Of a stretch of 64,000 nucleotides of DNA, positions 1 through 9,904 are shown piece by piece. This stretch comes from JAAFHB01 sp038236995. Its GTDB lineage: Bacteria; Bacteroidota; Bacteroidia; Bacteroidales; Prolixibacteraceae. The number at the start of each line of letters is the position of its first letter. The stretch's first letter is position 1. The stretch covers positions 1-64,000 of the forward strand of contig JBBRZE010000002.1 in NCBI GenBank assembly GCA_038236995.1. The letters run 5' to 3'. Position numbers and translations under genes: made by a program. The notes under the pieces are model-generated. The model did no database searches. It was not told the origin of the DNA and worked only from the letters and a program-made list of their open reading frames with translations.

Positions 1-297
1 ACGAACGTTATCTAAGATTTTAAACCCCTCGCTTGCCCTGTCATACTGGTCGGTGCTGTTAAAATCTACCAAATCGCCAACATGCAATACGATCGGGATA
101 TTCAATGAATCTTTTTTGTCAGCAATCCATTTCATCTGGCTAGTAAACATCGCCGGATTATAGTTGATTTCGCACTGCGTATCAGGAAGGATTGGAATGG
201 TAAACTTTTGTGCAAAAGCAACCTGAACGATGAAGAAACAAATAAGCGTAAAGGCAATAACATTACCTTTGAATGCAAAAAACGAATTTCTTTTCAT
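1..297 (-). CDS. Metallophosphoesterase (calcineurin-like), exported, 3' part outside window
   Basis: Reading leftward from an ATG at 297, the frame stays open for 99 codons to the window edge, so only the N-terminus is visible. Residues 1-29 form a signal peptide (basic start, hydrophobic run, cleavage near AFA-Q). The mature part begins with FTIPILPDTQ and later has VLHVGDLVDF. The GDxVD block is the second metal-binding motif of calcineurin-like phosphoesterases, and PDTQ sits where the first DxH/DxQ block is expected. It is probably a periplasmic or surface phosphoesterase. The substrate cannot be told from this fragment. It is transcribed away from the carboxylase gene at 545. Confidence 0.75.
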   Translation of the reverse strand, partial: MKRNSFFAFKGNVIAFTLICFFIVQVAFAQKFTIPILPDTQCEINYNPAMFTSQMKWIADKKDSLNIPIVLHVGDLVDFNSTDQYDRASEGFKILDNVR

Positions 298-544
298 AAA
301 TTGATTATTTTATATTTTTGGCGTAGTCACAATCTTTCCGGTGACATTGTAGCTGTAAAGATAAATTTATTCCATCCATTTCCACCCGATATCCACCTTA
401 TCATACTGCTGTATAATCAATCATATCTTCAGATATATAAGTCCTTATATACATTAGAAATTTCTTCCCTATGTTTTAGTAAACAAATCGTGAAAGAAGT
501 ATCATCAACAATATGACTGTGATATGCGTTATTAAATAAAAACA

Positions 545-3317
545 ATGATGCATCCTATCCTTCGCGAAAACATACATATGGTTGGCAAACCATATTCCGA
601 TCTGCATTTTTTACTCGAATGTTTTGCCGAATCGCTTGAATCAAACAACGAAAAAGAGCTGATTGCTTACATACCCTGGATTAACGATGAAGTTGCGGTG
701 CCGGCATATGAGCTCGAACAAAAAACCATTCAAATCTATTCCATTTGCTTTCAGTTGCTCAATTTATGCGAAGTAAATTGGGCTGTGCAAAGCAGACGTA
801 AGAAGCAGCAATTGAAAGGGCCTCAAAGTGTGAACGGAAGCTGGGCAGATACTTTTTTGGAGTTAAAAAACTCCGGTATTTCGGAGACTGAAATTGTTGC
901 AGCGTTGTCGCAGTTAGAAGTTGAGCCGGTATTAACCGCTCATCCCACCGAGGCCAAACGCACGGTCGTCCTTAAATATTATCGGGAGCTTTACCAATCG
1001 TTGGTTCAACTCGAAAACCCGATCTATACAGCTATTGAGCGCCAACGCATTCGAACAGAGATAAAAGAAGTACTGACAAAGCTTTGGTTTATTGACGATA
1101 TTTATCTTGAAAAGCCTAAAATTGAAACCGAACTCGAAAACGTGTTACATTATCTTACCACCGTTTTTCCTGACGTTTTCGATCTTCACGACAGACAGGT
1201 AAAACAAGCCTGGAGCGATGTCGGGTTTCAGCCCGAAGCATTGCAAAACTATCTTCATCTGCCTAAGATAAGCATGGGCACATGGGTTGGCGGCGATCGT
1301 GATGGCCATCCGTTGGTGACATCCGAAATAACAAATTATGCACTTAAAAAACTCCGTACCGCGGCATTACAACTCGTTCGGCAACGATTAGTATTGCTCG
1401 CTGAAAGTTTAAGTATTTATACAGTTGAAAGCAAGATTCTTCCGGAATTTTGCAGGCACAAATCAATCTTAGCTGAAGAAATACCTGATATTACGTCCAA
1501 GCCATTATATACATCGGCATTGCATGAACCATTTAAACAGTATGTTCTGCTTCTTATTGAGAAACTTCCTGTCAGACAGGATTCACTTTCAGGAAATATC
1601 CTGCTCACGGATGTTGCCTGGACTTATACCTATTCGGCGCAATTATTGAAAGACCTTGAAATTTTGCAGCAAGCACTGTCAGTTTGGGGAGCTCCTTCAC
1701 TTGCCACAAATGAAGTGTTAAAAGCGCTGAGCTTTGTTCGTAACTTTGGCTTTCACCTCGCTCATTTAGATGTCCGTCAAAACAGTGCATTTTACCAAAG
1801 AGCTTTTTTAGGCTTGCTCGAAGACATCGACAATGCAAGCTATTCACTCAACACAGACGGATCGCCCGACAAAATATTTTTGTTACACGAACTCACTATC
1901 TACCGGCCTTTCACTCATACTTATGTAGGGAAGGTGGATGAAACGAGGAATGCGCTGAGCTATCTAAGCGTATTGACAGATTACATCCACAAATATGGTT
2001 CTTATGCGCTTGGTTCGCTTATTGTCAGCATGACACGCAAAGTAGAAGATCTAGTTTACCCTTTACCTGTTGGCACGCGAAGCTGGCTTATTCGTAAAAA
2101 CGGATCATGGACCAGCCTGTCTGCTGCCCATTGTTCCCCTGTTTGAGACCATTGACGACTTAAAGAATGCTCCGGAAATCCTCTTTGAATTTCTTTCACA
2201 CCCGGTAACTCAAAATACGCTTAACCTCCAAATGAGACAGAAAGGTTATACGCATCCGGTGGCAGAGGTAATGATTGGATACAGTGACAGTAACAAGGAT
2301 GGCGGAATATTATCAAGCCAATGGAATCTTTACGAAGCCCAATACAAACTTTCCGAAATAGGCCGCAAGCTTGGCGTGGATATTCGTTTTTTTCACGGTA
2401 AAGGAGGTAGTATCAGCCGGGGAGCAGGCCCTGTGAACTGGTTTTTACGAAGCCTGCCGCCATCATCTTTATGCGGTAAACTACGACTTACCGAACAAGG
2501 AGAAACCATTGAACGAAAATATGCTAACAAGGTAAATGCCGCCTATAATATAGAGTTACTTACTTCAGGCATTTTACGTAACACGCTTATAAACAACGAA
2601 GTACCAGGACGGGAACTATTTGATCTGATGCGCTATATGTCCAACGAAAGTATAAAATCCTACACTGCTCTTGTAGCTCATCCAGACTTTATCAGTTTTT
2701 TTGAAAAGGCAACTCCAATTGATGCAATCGAAACCACTAAAATAGGCTCGCGACCGTCAAGGCGCACCAATCAACGAACACTTGCCGACCTGCGGGCGAT
2801 TCCCTGGGTGTTTAGCTGGGCACAAAGCCGTATTAATATTACAAGTTGGTATGGAGTCGGCAGCACTTTGAAACTTCTTAAAGAGCAACAACCCGCAAAA
2901 TATATTCTGCTAAAGCAGCTGTTGTCAAATCATCCGTTAGTTAGGTATATCTTTACAAATATTGATTCCGGTTTAGCTGCAACTGATCCGGCTATAATAA
3001 TTCTTTATGCCTCCTTGGTAGACGATGAGCAGATAAAGAATGATATTTTACCGCTTATACTTTCGGAATTGGAACTAACTAAAAGATTGTTGTTTGAACT
3101 GCTCGAAAAACCTTTCGAAGAGCGTCGCAGCAATCATTATTACTCCACACGTTTACGATCGGTTGCACTTAAACTAATGCATCAATTGCAGGTAAACACG
3201 TTACGTAGCTGGCGCAGCGAAAAAGGTATTGCAACCGCTGAAATGGCAGATCATCAGAATATAGTATTATTAAAAACGATAAATGCTGTTGCAAATGCTT
3301 TGGGATCTACCGGATAA
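545..3317 (+). pseudogene. ppc: Phosphoenolpyruvate carboxylase, interrupted by a +1 frameshift
   Basis: PEP carboxylase makes oxaloacetate from PEP and bicarbonate. Frame one runs 545-2146 and frame two takes over near 2057. Family motifs are present on both sides: LTAHPTE with the catalytic His (133), GGDRDGHP (249-256), then GYSDSNKDGG, FHGKGGSISRGAGP, EQGETIERKY, GSRPSRR and RAIPWVFSW. Removing one T from the TTT at 2055-2057 joins the frames as VEDLV-TLYLLAREAGL, which fits the family, and gives about 923 residues, the usual length. So the gene carries a single-base excess. Every active-site block is intact, which suggests either a recent mutation or a sequencing error in a short T run. 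It is followed 61 bp later by the carbonic anhydrase-like gene. Confidence 0.9.
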
Positions 3318-3378
3318 CTGATCACTGGCAGCCATTGGCAGAATCCCACATTTAATTCACACTTATATATTACTTTCA

Positions 3379-4071
3379 ATGCAAAAAATACTGGATCAAC
3401 ACTTCGACGCATATTCTACCATGTCGGAAGCTTCCTATAATGCGGTAATGGAAATTGCCGCCCGTGAAAAAATTGAGATGAACAGCATTATCGTTGCAAC
3501 ATCGTTCTGTTTCGACGAATTAAATCACCAGCAGAGCAAGATGAATCTACCGGCACCACAAGGGACTTTTATTATGGGAGGTCTGGCAGGATATCCGTTT
3601 GTGGGAGAAATTGGTCTGACCGCCTTCGCCGATCACATTCCTGACGGCGGAGCAGCACTGTTTATATTTGGTTCGCATATTGGCTTTTCGCGCTCTGGCG
3701 AAATAGGAAAAATAAAACGTGTAGGGCAGCATCGCCACACCAATACATGCGGGGCACTGATGATGGTACAGGAGCATGTGCTGTCAACTTCAATCCATCA
3801 GATTGATCCGGCCGATTACTCAGTTTTTCAACCAGAATTTCTGGCGCTGCGTCTGCTGCCTATGGTTGATGAAATACGCAATTCTGCTGTTCCAATTCTA
3901 AAAACAACTCATCTTGTCTATAACGAAATTGAAAAAGAAATACTCGCACTCATACAACATCACCCTACATTGCTTAGCAGGTTTCCGGTATATATTCTGG
4001 GTGGCATTGTAATTAACACGGATGAAACACTTCCTAATTATTTTTCGCAGAAAGTGTTTCGGAAACTTTAG
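3379..4071 (+). CDS. LCIB/C-type carbonic anhydrase-like protein
   Basis: The protein has 230 residues and no signal peptide, so it is likely cytoplasmic. The central block, from GGLAGYPFVGEIGLTAFADH through IPDGGAALFIFGSHIGF to the CGA at 124-126, resembles the limiting-CO2-inducible LCIB/C family, a branch related to beta carbonic anhydrases. CFDELN at 44-49 matches that family's C-x-D-E-x-N block. Cys44, Asp46, His100 and Cys124 are the plausible zinc or active-site residues; this assignment is inferred. Interconversion of CO2 and bicarbonate would feed the PEP carboxylase just upstream, which uses bicarbonate. The family call is from memory of conserved blocks, not from a profile search. 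Confidence 0.65.
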   Translation: MQKILDQHFDAYSTMSEASYNAVMEIAAREKIEMNSIIVATSFCFDELNHQQSKMNLPAPQGTFIMGGLAGYPFVGEIGLTAFADHIPDGGAALFIFGSHIGFSRSGEIGKIKRVGQHRHTNTCGALMMVQEHVLSTSIHQIDPADYSVFQPEFLALRLLPMVDEIRNSAVPILKTTHLVYNEIEKEILALIQHHPTLLSRFPVYILGGIVINTDETLPNYFSQKVFRKL

Positions 4072-4131
4072 CAACATTGATAAAAACACAGGCATATCTG
4101 CCGGTTAAAAAGCATCCTTAAGTTTTTATAG

Positions 4132-4168
4132 AAAGCGCCTGAAAAATTATGTACAAAACAGGCACTTT
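4132..4168. terminator. Hairpin between convergent genes
   Basis: AAAGCGCCTG (4132-4141) can pair with CAGGCACTTT (4159-4168), leaving one mismatch and a 17-nt loop. It lies between the stop at 4071 and the stop of the leftward GH31 gene at 4193, where a shared terminator is expected. The flanking T runs are short. Confidence 0.45.
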
Positions 4169-4192
4169 GAAAAACATCAATATATCTGCAGC

Positions 4193-6364
4193 TTAATCCG
4201 TCATCCATTGAAATTCTACTGTCCCGATATTGTCAGGTTTCAACTTTTCAGCTTTCGAAATTGACCCCTTCATCTTTCCGCCTTTTGCTGCAATAACTTT
4301 TAGCTCACGCCACGAAAACGCCCCTTTCTCATAATCGAAAGTTTCGCCATCATCGTCGTACAATTTGTAAGCGGCTTCTTTCTTACCGTAATAACGGATA
4401 ATCAGGTTATTTTTCTCACCGGTTTTCAACGAAGCTTGAGCAGATTCAAACATCGGGATGATTCCGCCATCCCTGACATAAACCGGAATTTTATCCAACC
4501 CGGAAGCGACACTTATTACTTCAGCTTCTCCAGCCAATTTACCAGTGTAAAAATCGTACCATTTTCCTTTCGGAAGAATTACTTTGCGTTCGGTTTCTCC
4601 GGTAAAAAGAGGTGCAACCAAAAGATTATCACCAACCATAAACTGATCTTTCATCTCCTTTTTCGTGGCTTCGGCATAAGGATTTTCGGTGGAATTAAGT
4701 TTACCCGCCACCGTTTCGCCCGCTGAAGTGAAACCATCCACGAGATTCATCGCGCGCATGGGTGGCCTGCCATAAAAGGCGTATTCTGCAAAACAGGTAT
4801 AGATATATGGAATCAGCTGCATACGCAGATTGGCAACATCGGCAACCTGTTTTTCAACTTCGGGAAACGACCAAGGCTTTGTTCCATCAGACCAGGCATT
4901 CAGCATAGCCAAAGGTGAAAAGCAAACCGTTTGCATCCGTCGAAGCCATTCTTCGGCAGTTTTGGAGCCACGAACCTCAGGTGTCCAAAGCACGCCGATA
5001 AAAGAACTGTTAATCAAAGCCGTAATAAAATCGCGGTGACTGTAATAATCGTTGTAAATAACATATGGGAAAGAGACACCGCCAGCATTTGATGCCCGCA
5101 CCAATCCATAAGTACGTTGGTTTCGTTCGTGGTAAAGCCGCGTCGTCATTTTCTGCATCATCACACCATAAAGCTGACGCATCTGTTCTGCCGGAATCTT
5201 CGATGGGAAAAGTGTTACGTCGGGCCACAGCCAATTGTCGTAACCATCGTTTTCGTCCATTTTGAAACCGCTTACTCCCTGATCCAGCAGGTATTTCTTC
5301 ATATGGTCACCAATGATCGTATTAACTTCCGGCAAACCGTAATCGGGAACAAACCCATCCCAAACAGTATGTGAGGCGGTGTAAGGTTTCAACTTTTTAA
5401 TCAGTTCCGATTCGGGCGAAATATAGGGGTTAATCCAAAGATTGGTCTGAATACCTTGTTCTTTCAACTGAGTCATCAACTTCGCAGGATCAGGAAAGCG
5501 ACCCGGATCCCATTCATAAGTGCATGGATATGATTTGCTTTGCCAGCCCGGCTCAAGTCCGATTACAGATAACGGGAACTGATGTTTTTTAAATTCAATA
5601 ACTTCTTTCAATACCTTTACGTCGTTGTAAAGTGTTGGTGTACGGTGCCAGAATCCAAGTCCCCATTTTGGCGGTAAACATCCGCCACCATTGTAAAGAT
5701 TGAACCGGCTCACGGCATCCAACGCTGTTGGTCCGCCAAACACCATGATTTCAACTCCTTCGGCGGGAACCAAGAAGGATACATTATCAGAATATGGTTG
5801 CGAAGTCCAATTTTTGTCTGTATTGCGATCCCTGGCATTCACGGGGATTTTGCTATCTTTCAATACCGCCGTACCAATCCAGACATCGAGATAGCGGGCA
5901 GAGTTGATAAAGACACCATAACCTTTGGACGAAACGTAGAAAGGCACCGGGGCATGCGTCCGTCCATTGTCCTCACCACCATAATGATCGACATGCAGCC
6001 GAAGAATCCGGCCACGTTGTTCTACCGTTTTAAAATTCAGGCCTAGTCCGAATATTTTTTCGGCAACCTCAAGCGGAAATTGCAGGTAAGTTTTCCCATC
6101 AAAAACAACCGCCTTGATTTCATTCTCCGGAAGCGGGAACTCCAAATTTTGCATGGCATTGAGCGCTTCCAGTTTTGGCGCTACTCCCGAAGTGCTTGTA
6201 AAATTGACTTTTTCAGGCTGTCCGGCCCTGGCTACCCACACGCCGGATGCCAGTTTTGACCATATCAGCCGCTGATCCTGTGCAAAGGAAGGGCCAACCC
6301 AAAATTGCAATGACATGATTAATAAGAGCAATTTCATTCGTATTTGCAGCGATTTTCTCATCAT
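4193..6364 (-). CDS. Exported GH31 family alpha-glycosidase
   Basis: The protein has 723 residues with an N-terminal signal peptide ending near SFAQ (residue 29). A beta-sandwich N-domain is followed by a TIM barrel. GFKMDENDGY places the catalytic nucleophile at Asp370 in the GH31 K-x-D context, and the PLSVIGLEPGW and TNLWINPYISP strands are typical of the family. The C-terminal beta domains include VPVYVRDGGIIPMF and a YDDDGETFDYEKG loop. GH31 enzymes hydrolyse alpha-glucosides, alpha-xylosides and related bonds with retention; the exact substrate is not evident. It likely acts in the periplasm or at the outer membrane. The neighbouring leftward genes (GH116, RbsD-like) suggest co-use on an exported glycan pathway. 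Confidence 0.88.
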   Translation of the reverse strand: MMRKSLQIRMKLLLLIMSLQFWVGPSFAQDQRLIWSKLASGVWVARAGQPEKVNFTSTSGVAPKLEALNAMQNLEFPLPENEIKAVVFDGKTYLQFPLEVAEKIFGLGLNFKTVEQRGRILRLHVDHYGGEDNGRTHAPVPFYVSSKGYGVFINSARYLDVWIGTAVLKDSKIPVNARDRNTDKNWTSQPYSDNVSFLVPAEGVEIMVFGGPTALDAVSRFNLYNGGGCLPPKWGLGFWHRTPTLYNDVKVLKEVIEFKKHQFPLSVIGLEPGWQSKSYPCTYEWDPGRFPDPAKLMTQLKEQGIQTNLWINPYISPESELIKKLKPYTASHTVWDGFVPDYGLPEVNTIIGDHMKKYLLDQGVSGFKMDENDGYDNWLWPDVTLFPSKIPAEQMRQLYGVMMQKMTTRLYHERNQRTYGLVRASNAGGVSFPYVIYNDYYSHRDFITALINSSFIGVLWTPEVRGSKTAEEWLRRMQTVCFSPLAMLNAWSDGTKPWSFPEVEKQVADVANLRMQLIPYIYTCFAEYAFYGRPPMRAMNLVDGFTSAGETVAGKLNSTENPYAEATKKEMKDQFMVGDNLLVAPLFTGETERKVILPKGKWYDFYTGKLAGEAEVISVASGLDKIPVYVRDGGIIPMFESAQASLKTGEKNNLIIRYYGKKEAAYKLYDDDGETFDYEKGAFSWRELKVIAAKGGKMKGSISKAEKLKPDNIGTVEFQWMTD

Positions 6365-6552
6365 TTTTCTAAAGTTTACAGCAGTTATAAAATTTGGGAA
6401 ATTTATTCAGCCATATATGTAGAATAAACTTTAATTCTGGCCAGATATACTTTTTTATTATCGGCCAAAACAATGCATTTAATCTTTTTATGGCTGGCTA
6501 TGTTACACTGTTATTCCGGAAACCCATTTGGCTGTCGGGGATAATATAAAAG

Positions 6553-9123
6553 TTAAAAGACAAATGCCTGTGCTTCTCCCGCAGCGATTTTAACACCTGA
6601 TTTTTTTAAAATTGGCTTATGCCCGGATATCGAAACAGACCTCAGATCAAGGTTTCCATGAAGGACTTTTAGCGTTACAACGGTTGATTTGTCTCCAGAT
6701 TTGATTTCGCAGGTTCCCCAACTGTATCCGTTTGACCAAAAGTAAGTACCTGGCTTGCCCGTAAATTGAATTGATTGATTAACTGCTGAATATTGAAATT
6801 CTGACAATGCTAAAACAGCAGCCCAACTCGCCATTGCCCTTGCATAATGGTGCCCGCATTCGGGTTCATCAAACGGGTTCCGCTTTTGTCCGTCGAATCG
6901 ATCGCGGATAGCTTTGATACATTGGAGTCCGTTATCCGTCTGACCTTCGTAAATCATGCCAACAGCGGCGGCATATTCAAATCCGGTCATCGATTCTGCA
7001 AAATAGGGAAACGGAACCTTTAACCGCCCATTTGGCCAACTTGCCATAATCAAACCACTTTCTTTGCCGATAACATACGAACGCATGTTGTTGAATCGGG
7101 AAGAAAAGTCTTCTATGTAATTGTTTTTCTGAATATTTGTGAGCGTTGTTTTCACTTTATCCGGGTCAGACAGATAACCCAACCCGCAAATGTGCGCCAT
7201 GTATTGCCCGACAAGCTGATCGACCAGACAACCTTTTCCCAACTGAAAATCGGGATTTGATAGATCGCGGCTACCCATCCCAATCCGGAGACCCGGATAA
7301 ATATCTCCGGCCGATTTTGGTGGGCGAATATCCTGAATGTAGTATTCCCCGTTGAATAAATTAGCATCGGTCCAGGCACTTCCGGATTCAAACAGACTTT
7401 TGCATTTTTTTGCAAATTCCTTATCTCCCATATATTTAGCCATCTCCTCCCCCGCCCTTAAAGCGCCGAGGTACCAGAATTCCATTTGAGGATTTGGGCC
7501 ATAATATTCAACATCCATTGTATTGTGCTGACAACCTTCCATCACACCATCTTGATCGCTGTCCCAGCCATTTTTTACCCAACAGAATGCCAGGGCTTTT
7601 TTTACATTTGGCCAGTTCTGCTTCAAAAAGACTTCATCACCCGACAATTGCCAATCACGATACATTTTCATGATGGTTCCCATTTGCCCGTCGGCAGCGG
7701 CCCTGCCATTCCTCTTTGCGGTTTCGATCGGCAACTCGGTCCGAAAGCTCATCAAACCTGTGCTATCGGTAGAAACTCCAAATTCAACGTTGCGCATGGT
7801 TTTGGCCAAATCGCCAAATAAAAAAGCTGTCGCTTGTTCGTAATTCCAAACATGCGTGCACGATCCCTGGCACGAACCAACTTCATCCATCACCCCTTCC
7901 CAGCCCATCATCTGACCAGTTTTAATTCTGAAAACGGTTTGTGAACGCAAGGTACTTAGGTTGAACAATGCAGCCTCCTTCGCGACTTCCGGGAACGAAC
8001 TTGAAATGAAAGAATTCACAAACTGTTTGGTCTTTTCTTCAAGATCAGGAATTTGGGGAATAATTTTTTGAGCGGCATCCCACGCATCCGTGTATTTGGT
8101 ACTATAATAGTTGCCGACGATCTCTTTTGACCAGGCATAGCGATTCGGAAAATTCCAAGTAATGAAAAAGCTGAAAGTTTCAGTGGCTCCCGCTGCTATC
8201 TCTTTTTTAACAGCCAACGAAGCCATCGGATCATTATCATATAATCGGCTTTTATTGCTCAATTCGCCGTCCGCACTGAAATCGTCCCAGAAATCAAGTG
8301 TTGACCGTTGCCAATCATTTCTTTCAGAAGAGCAGCGATAAGTAACTCCCTTTTTTTCTGAAGTAACCAAAGCGATCGTTCCAAAAGCAGCATCCGTCTT
8401 TTTAATGCTGTCGGAATACATAAAGATACCCTGTGCAATTTCTGAACTTCTGAATACATTCTGATTGTTTTTGGCACCAATTGGTATCACATCCGATTTC
8501 CAGTCTTTAATGTATTTACTTCCATCCTGGCCCACAAAATTGCGCATATTGCCGCAGACTGAAACAGTAACAGGCTGGTTTCCTGTATTCTTCACCTCGT
8601 ATCTTAAAATCGCAACCGGCAATCCACTCGCATCTGCATCACCGGGGACGAGCGGATTAAAACCTACAATCCGAACTGATACAGGCATCGCTTTATCAGA
8701 AAGGTTCACCATTCCAAACGGATATGCAGCGTCAAAACTGGCTTCGGCAAATCGTGGAAATCCATGGTTATTTGCCGGCCTGCCTTCAGCCTGCATTAGC
8801 TCTGAAGGATACAGCGGTCCCATCAAAGCTTTCGTAATTGCAAGGCTGTTCGGCGATTTGACATATATTGCAAAGAAGGGAGCATCATTCCCTCTGGTGA
8901 CTGTGCTGTAACCCTTTCCGGGTTTATTCATAATTTCCCAGTCGCGTAACTCGCCACGTCCACCCAGCGAAACTGTTCCGGTGCCAATACCTCCCAGAGG
9001 CAATGCGATATTCAGCAGATGATCTCTATCGTAGTGTTTCAGAACCGGGTAATCATTTCCGGATTGGGCAAATGATCCAGCTGAAAATAAAAGGAGTGCA
9101 GATATTATCAGGTTTTTCTTCAT
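6553..9123 (-). CDS. Exported GH116 beta-glycosidase (glucosylceramidase/GBA2-like)
   Basis: The protein has 856 residues with a signal peptide (cleavage near SFAQ, residue 20). The N-terminal block LPLGGIGTGTVSLGGRGELRD is the hallmark of the GBA2-type N-domain. The (alpha/alpha)6 catalytic domain follows: SCTHVWNYEQ places the likely nucleophile at Glu429, and QHNTMDVEYYGPN places the likely acid/base at Asp537, matching the GH116 arrangement. The family cleaves beta-glucosides, beta-xylosides or glucosylceramide. Its stop lies 188 bp from the GH31 start, and it follows the RbsD-like gene by only 9 bp, so the two probably share a transcript. Substrate is unassigned. Confidence 0.88.
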   Translation of the reverse strand: MKKNLIISALLLFSAGSFAQSGNDYPVLKHYDRDHLLNIALPLGGIGTGTVSLGGRGELRDWEIMNKPGKGYSTVTRGNDAPFFAIYVKSPNSLAITKALMGPLYPSELMQAEGRPANNHGFPRFAEASFDAAYPFGMVNLSDKAMPVSVRIVGFNPLVPGDADASGLPVAILRYEVKNTGNQPVTVSVCGNMRNFVGQDGSKYIKDWKSDVIPIGAKNNQNVFRSSEIAQGIFMYSDSIKKTDAAFGTIALVTSEKKGVTYRCSSERNDWQRSTLDFWDDFSADGELSNKSRLYDNDPMASLAVKKEIAAGATETFSFFITWNFPNRYAWSKEIVGNYYSTKYTDAWDAAQKIIPQIPDLEEKTKQFVNSFISSSFPEVAKEAALFNLSTLRSQTVFRIKTGQMMGWEGVMDEVGSCQGSCTHVWNYEQATAFLFGDLAKTMRNVEFGVSTDSTGLMSFRTELPIETAKRNGRAAADGQMGTIMKMYRDWQLSGDEVFLKQNWPNVKKALAFCWVKNGWDSDQDGVMEGCQHNTMDVEYYGPNPQMEFWYLGALRAGEEMAKYMGDKEFAKKCKSLFESGSAWTDANLFNGEYYIQDIRPPKSAGDIYPGLRIGMGSRDLSNPDFQLGKGCLVDQLVGQYMAHICGLGYLSDPDKVKTTLTNIQKNNYIEDFSSRFNNMRSYVIGKESGLIMASWPNGRLKVPFPYFAESMTGFEYAAAVGMIYEGQTDNGLQCIKAIRDRFDGQKRNPFDEPECGHHYARAMASWAAVLALSEFQYSAVNQSIQFTGKPGTYFWSNGYSWGTCEIKSGDKSTVVTLKVLHGNLDLRSVSISGHKPILKKSGVKIAAGEAQAFVF

Positions 9124-9132
9124 CGCATATTC

Positions 9133-9708
9133 CTATTTAATACTGCCTTTCTGCATTGATTCTCTAAGTTGCTTTTCATTTTCTGCCGGCCAGTATTTAC
9201 AGTCGAGTTGCAGAAAAACCGATGAATAGGGGATTACCTGCTCAGTTTTTAATACAACGATCCTGAATAACTCCGAAGCTTTAGCAATCTTCACAAAAAC
9301 TGAATCATGAAGCATTGTTTGTGCCTGATCCTTAGGTATGATTTCAAATAATTTGGTTTTAAACTTTTCAATTTCAGGAACCTGCTCTACTGTAATGTAA
9401 TTCAGCTCCTTGTCTGTGAAAATAATGGGTTTAACATGTGTTGAAGAATTAATCTGATCCAGTGTGTATTGTAGAACCGGCAACAATGGTTCACCCGTGT
9501 CGATTGTGACAATGCCCGCAGCATTTTGTGCCGGAAAAGCCTTATCAACAACTAAAATCCAGTTTCGGTGTCCCAACAACTGGAGTTGTAAATTTAATTG
9601 TGTCTTCCATTTGTCAGTAAGATCATTTTCCGTCCGGAAATTCACTTGTCCGTAACAGGTGCCTGCCCATAAGAAAAGTAGAATCAGCAAATTGAATGTT
9701 AGCTTCAT
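9133..9708 (-). CDS. Secreted RbsD/FucU-like sugar mutarotase homologue
   Basis: About 191 residues. I chose the ATG at 9708 because a clean signal peptide (MKLTFNLLILLFLWAGTCYG) starts there; an in-frame ATG at 9741 would add 11 polar residues. LGHRNWILVVDKAFP and the later PLLPVLQYTLDQI resemble the RbsD/FucU fold, whose members interconvert anomers of ribose or fucose, and YSSVFLQLDCKYW fits the family C-terminus. Classic RbsD/FucU proteins are cytoplasmic, so a secreted form beside a retaining beta-glycosidase suggests that a released sugar is equilibrated outside the cytoplasm. Function is inferred. Confidence 0.65.
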   Translation of the reverse strand: MKLTFNLLILLFLWAGTCYGQVNFRTENDLTDKWKTQLNLQLQLLGHRNWILVVDKAFPAQNAAGIVTIDTGEPLLPVLQYTLDQINSSTHVKPIIFTDKELNYITVEQVPEIEKFKTKLFEIIPKDQAQTMLHDSVFVKIAKASELFRIVVLKTEQVIPYSSVFLQLDCKYWPAENEKQLRESMQKGSIK

Positions 9709-9768
9709 ATCGTTTTTTATTAATGGTTTAGAATATTCCACATTTGAAAGTTTATGCTTTGTACATCA

Positions 9769-9776
9769 CAAATATA
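9769..9776 (-). promoter_or_regulatory. Bacteroidota -7 promoter element
   Basis: On the minus strand this reads TATATTTG, an exact TAnnTTTG match about 60 bp upstream of the RbsD-like start. I see no clear -33 TTTG, so the assignment rests on one element and position. Confidence 0.4.
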
Positions 9777-9881
9777 TTGATTCCTTTAAGAGTAAACCTA
9801 AAGCATTTGTCAGATAAATTCAAAATTAGTTAACGTAAGAAATTGAACAAGGTAAAATTAGGTATTTAAACCCCAATCTGA

Positions 9882-9889
9882 TATCTTTG
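9882..9889 (+). promoter_or_regulatory. Bacteroidota -7 promoter element
   Basis: TATCTTTG matches TAnnTTTG and lies 15 bp before the ATG of the GH106-like gene, implying a very short leader. The -33 region is not obvious. Confidence 0.4.
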
Positions 9890-9904
9890 TTCTGAAAATC
9901 AGCT

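Noticed and set aside
208..516. A 102-codon plus-strand frame near the left edge.
   Set aside because: Its first part is antisense to the exported phosphoesterase and the rest is low-complexity AT-rich sequence with no family signal.
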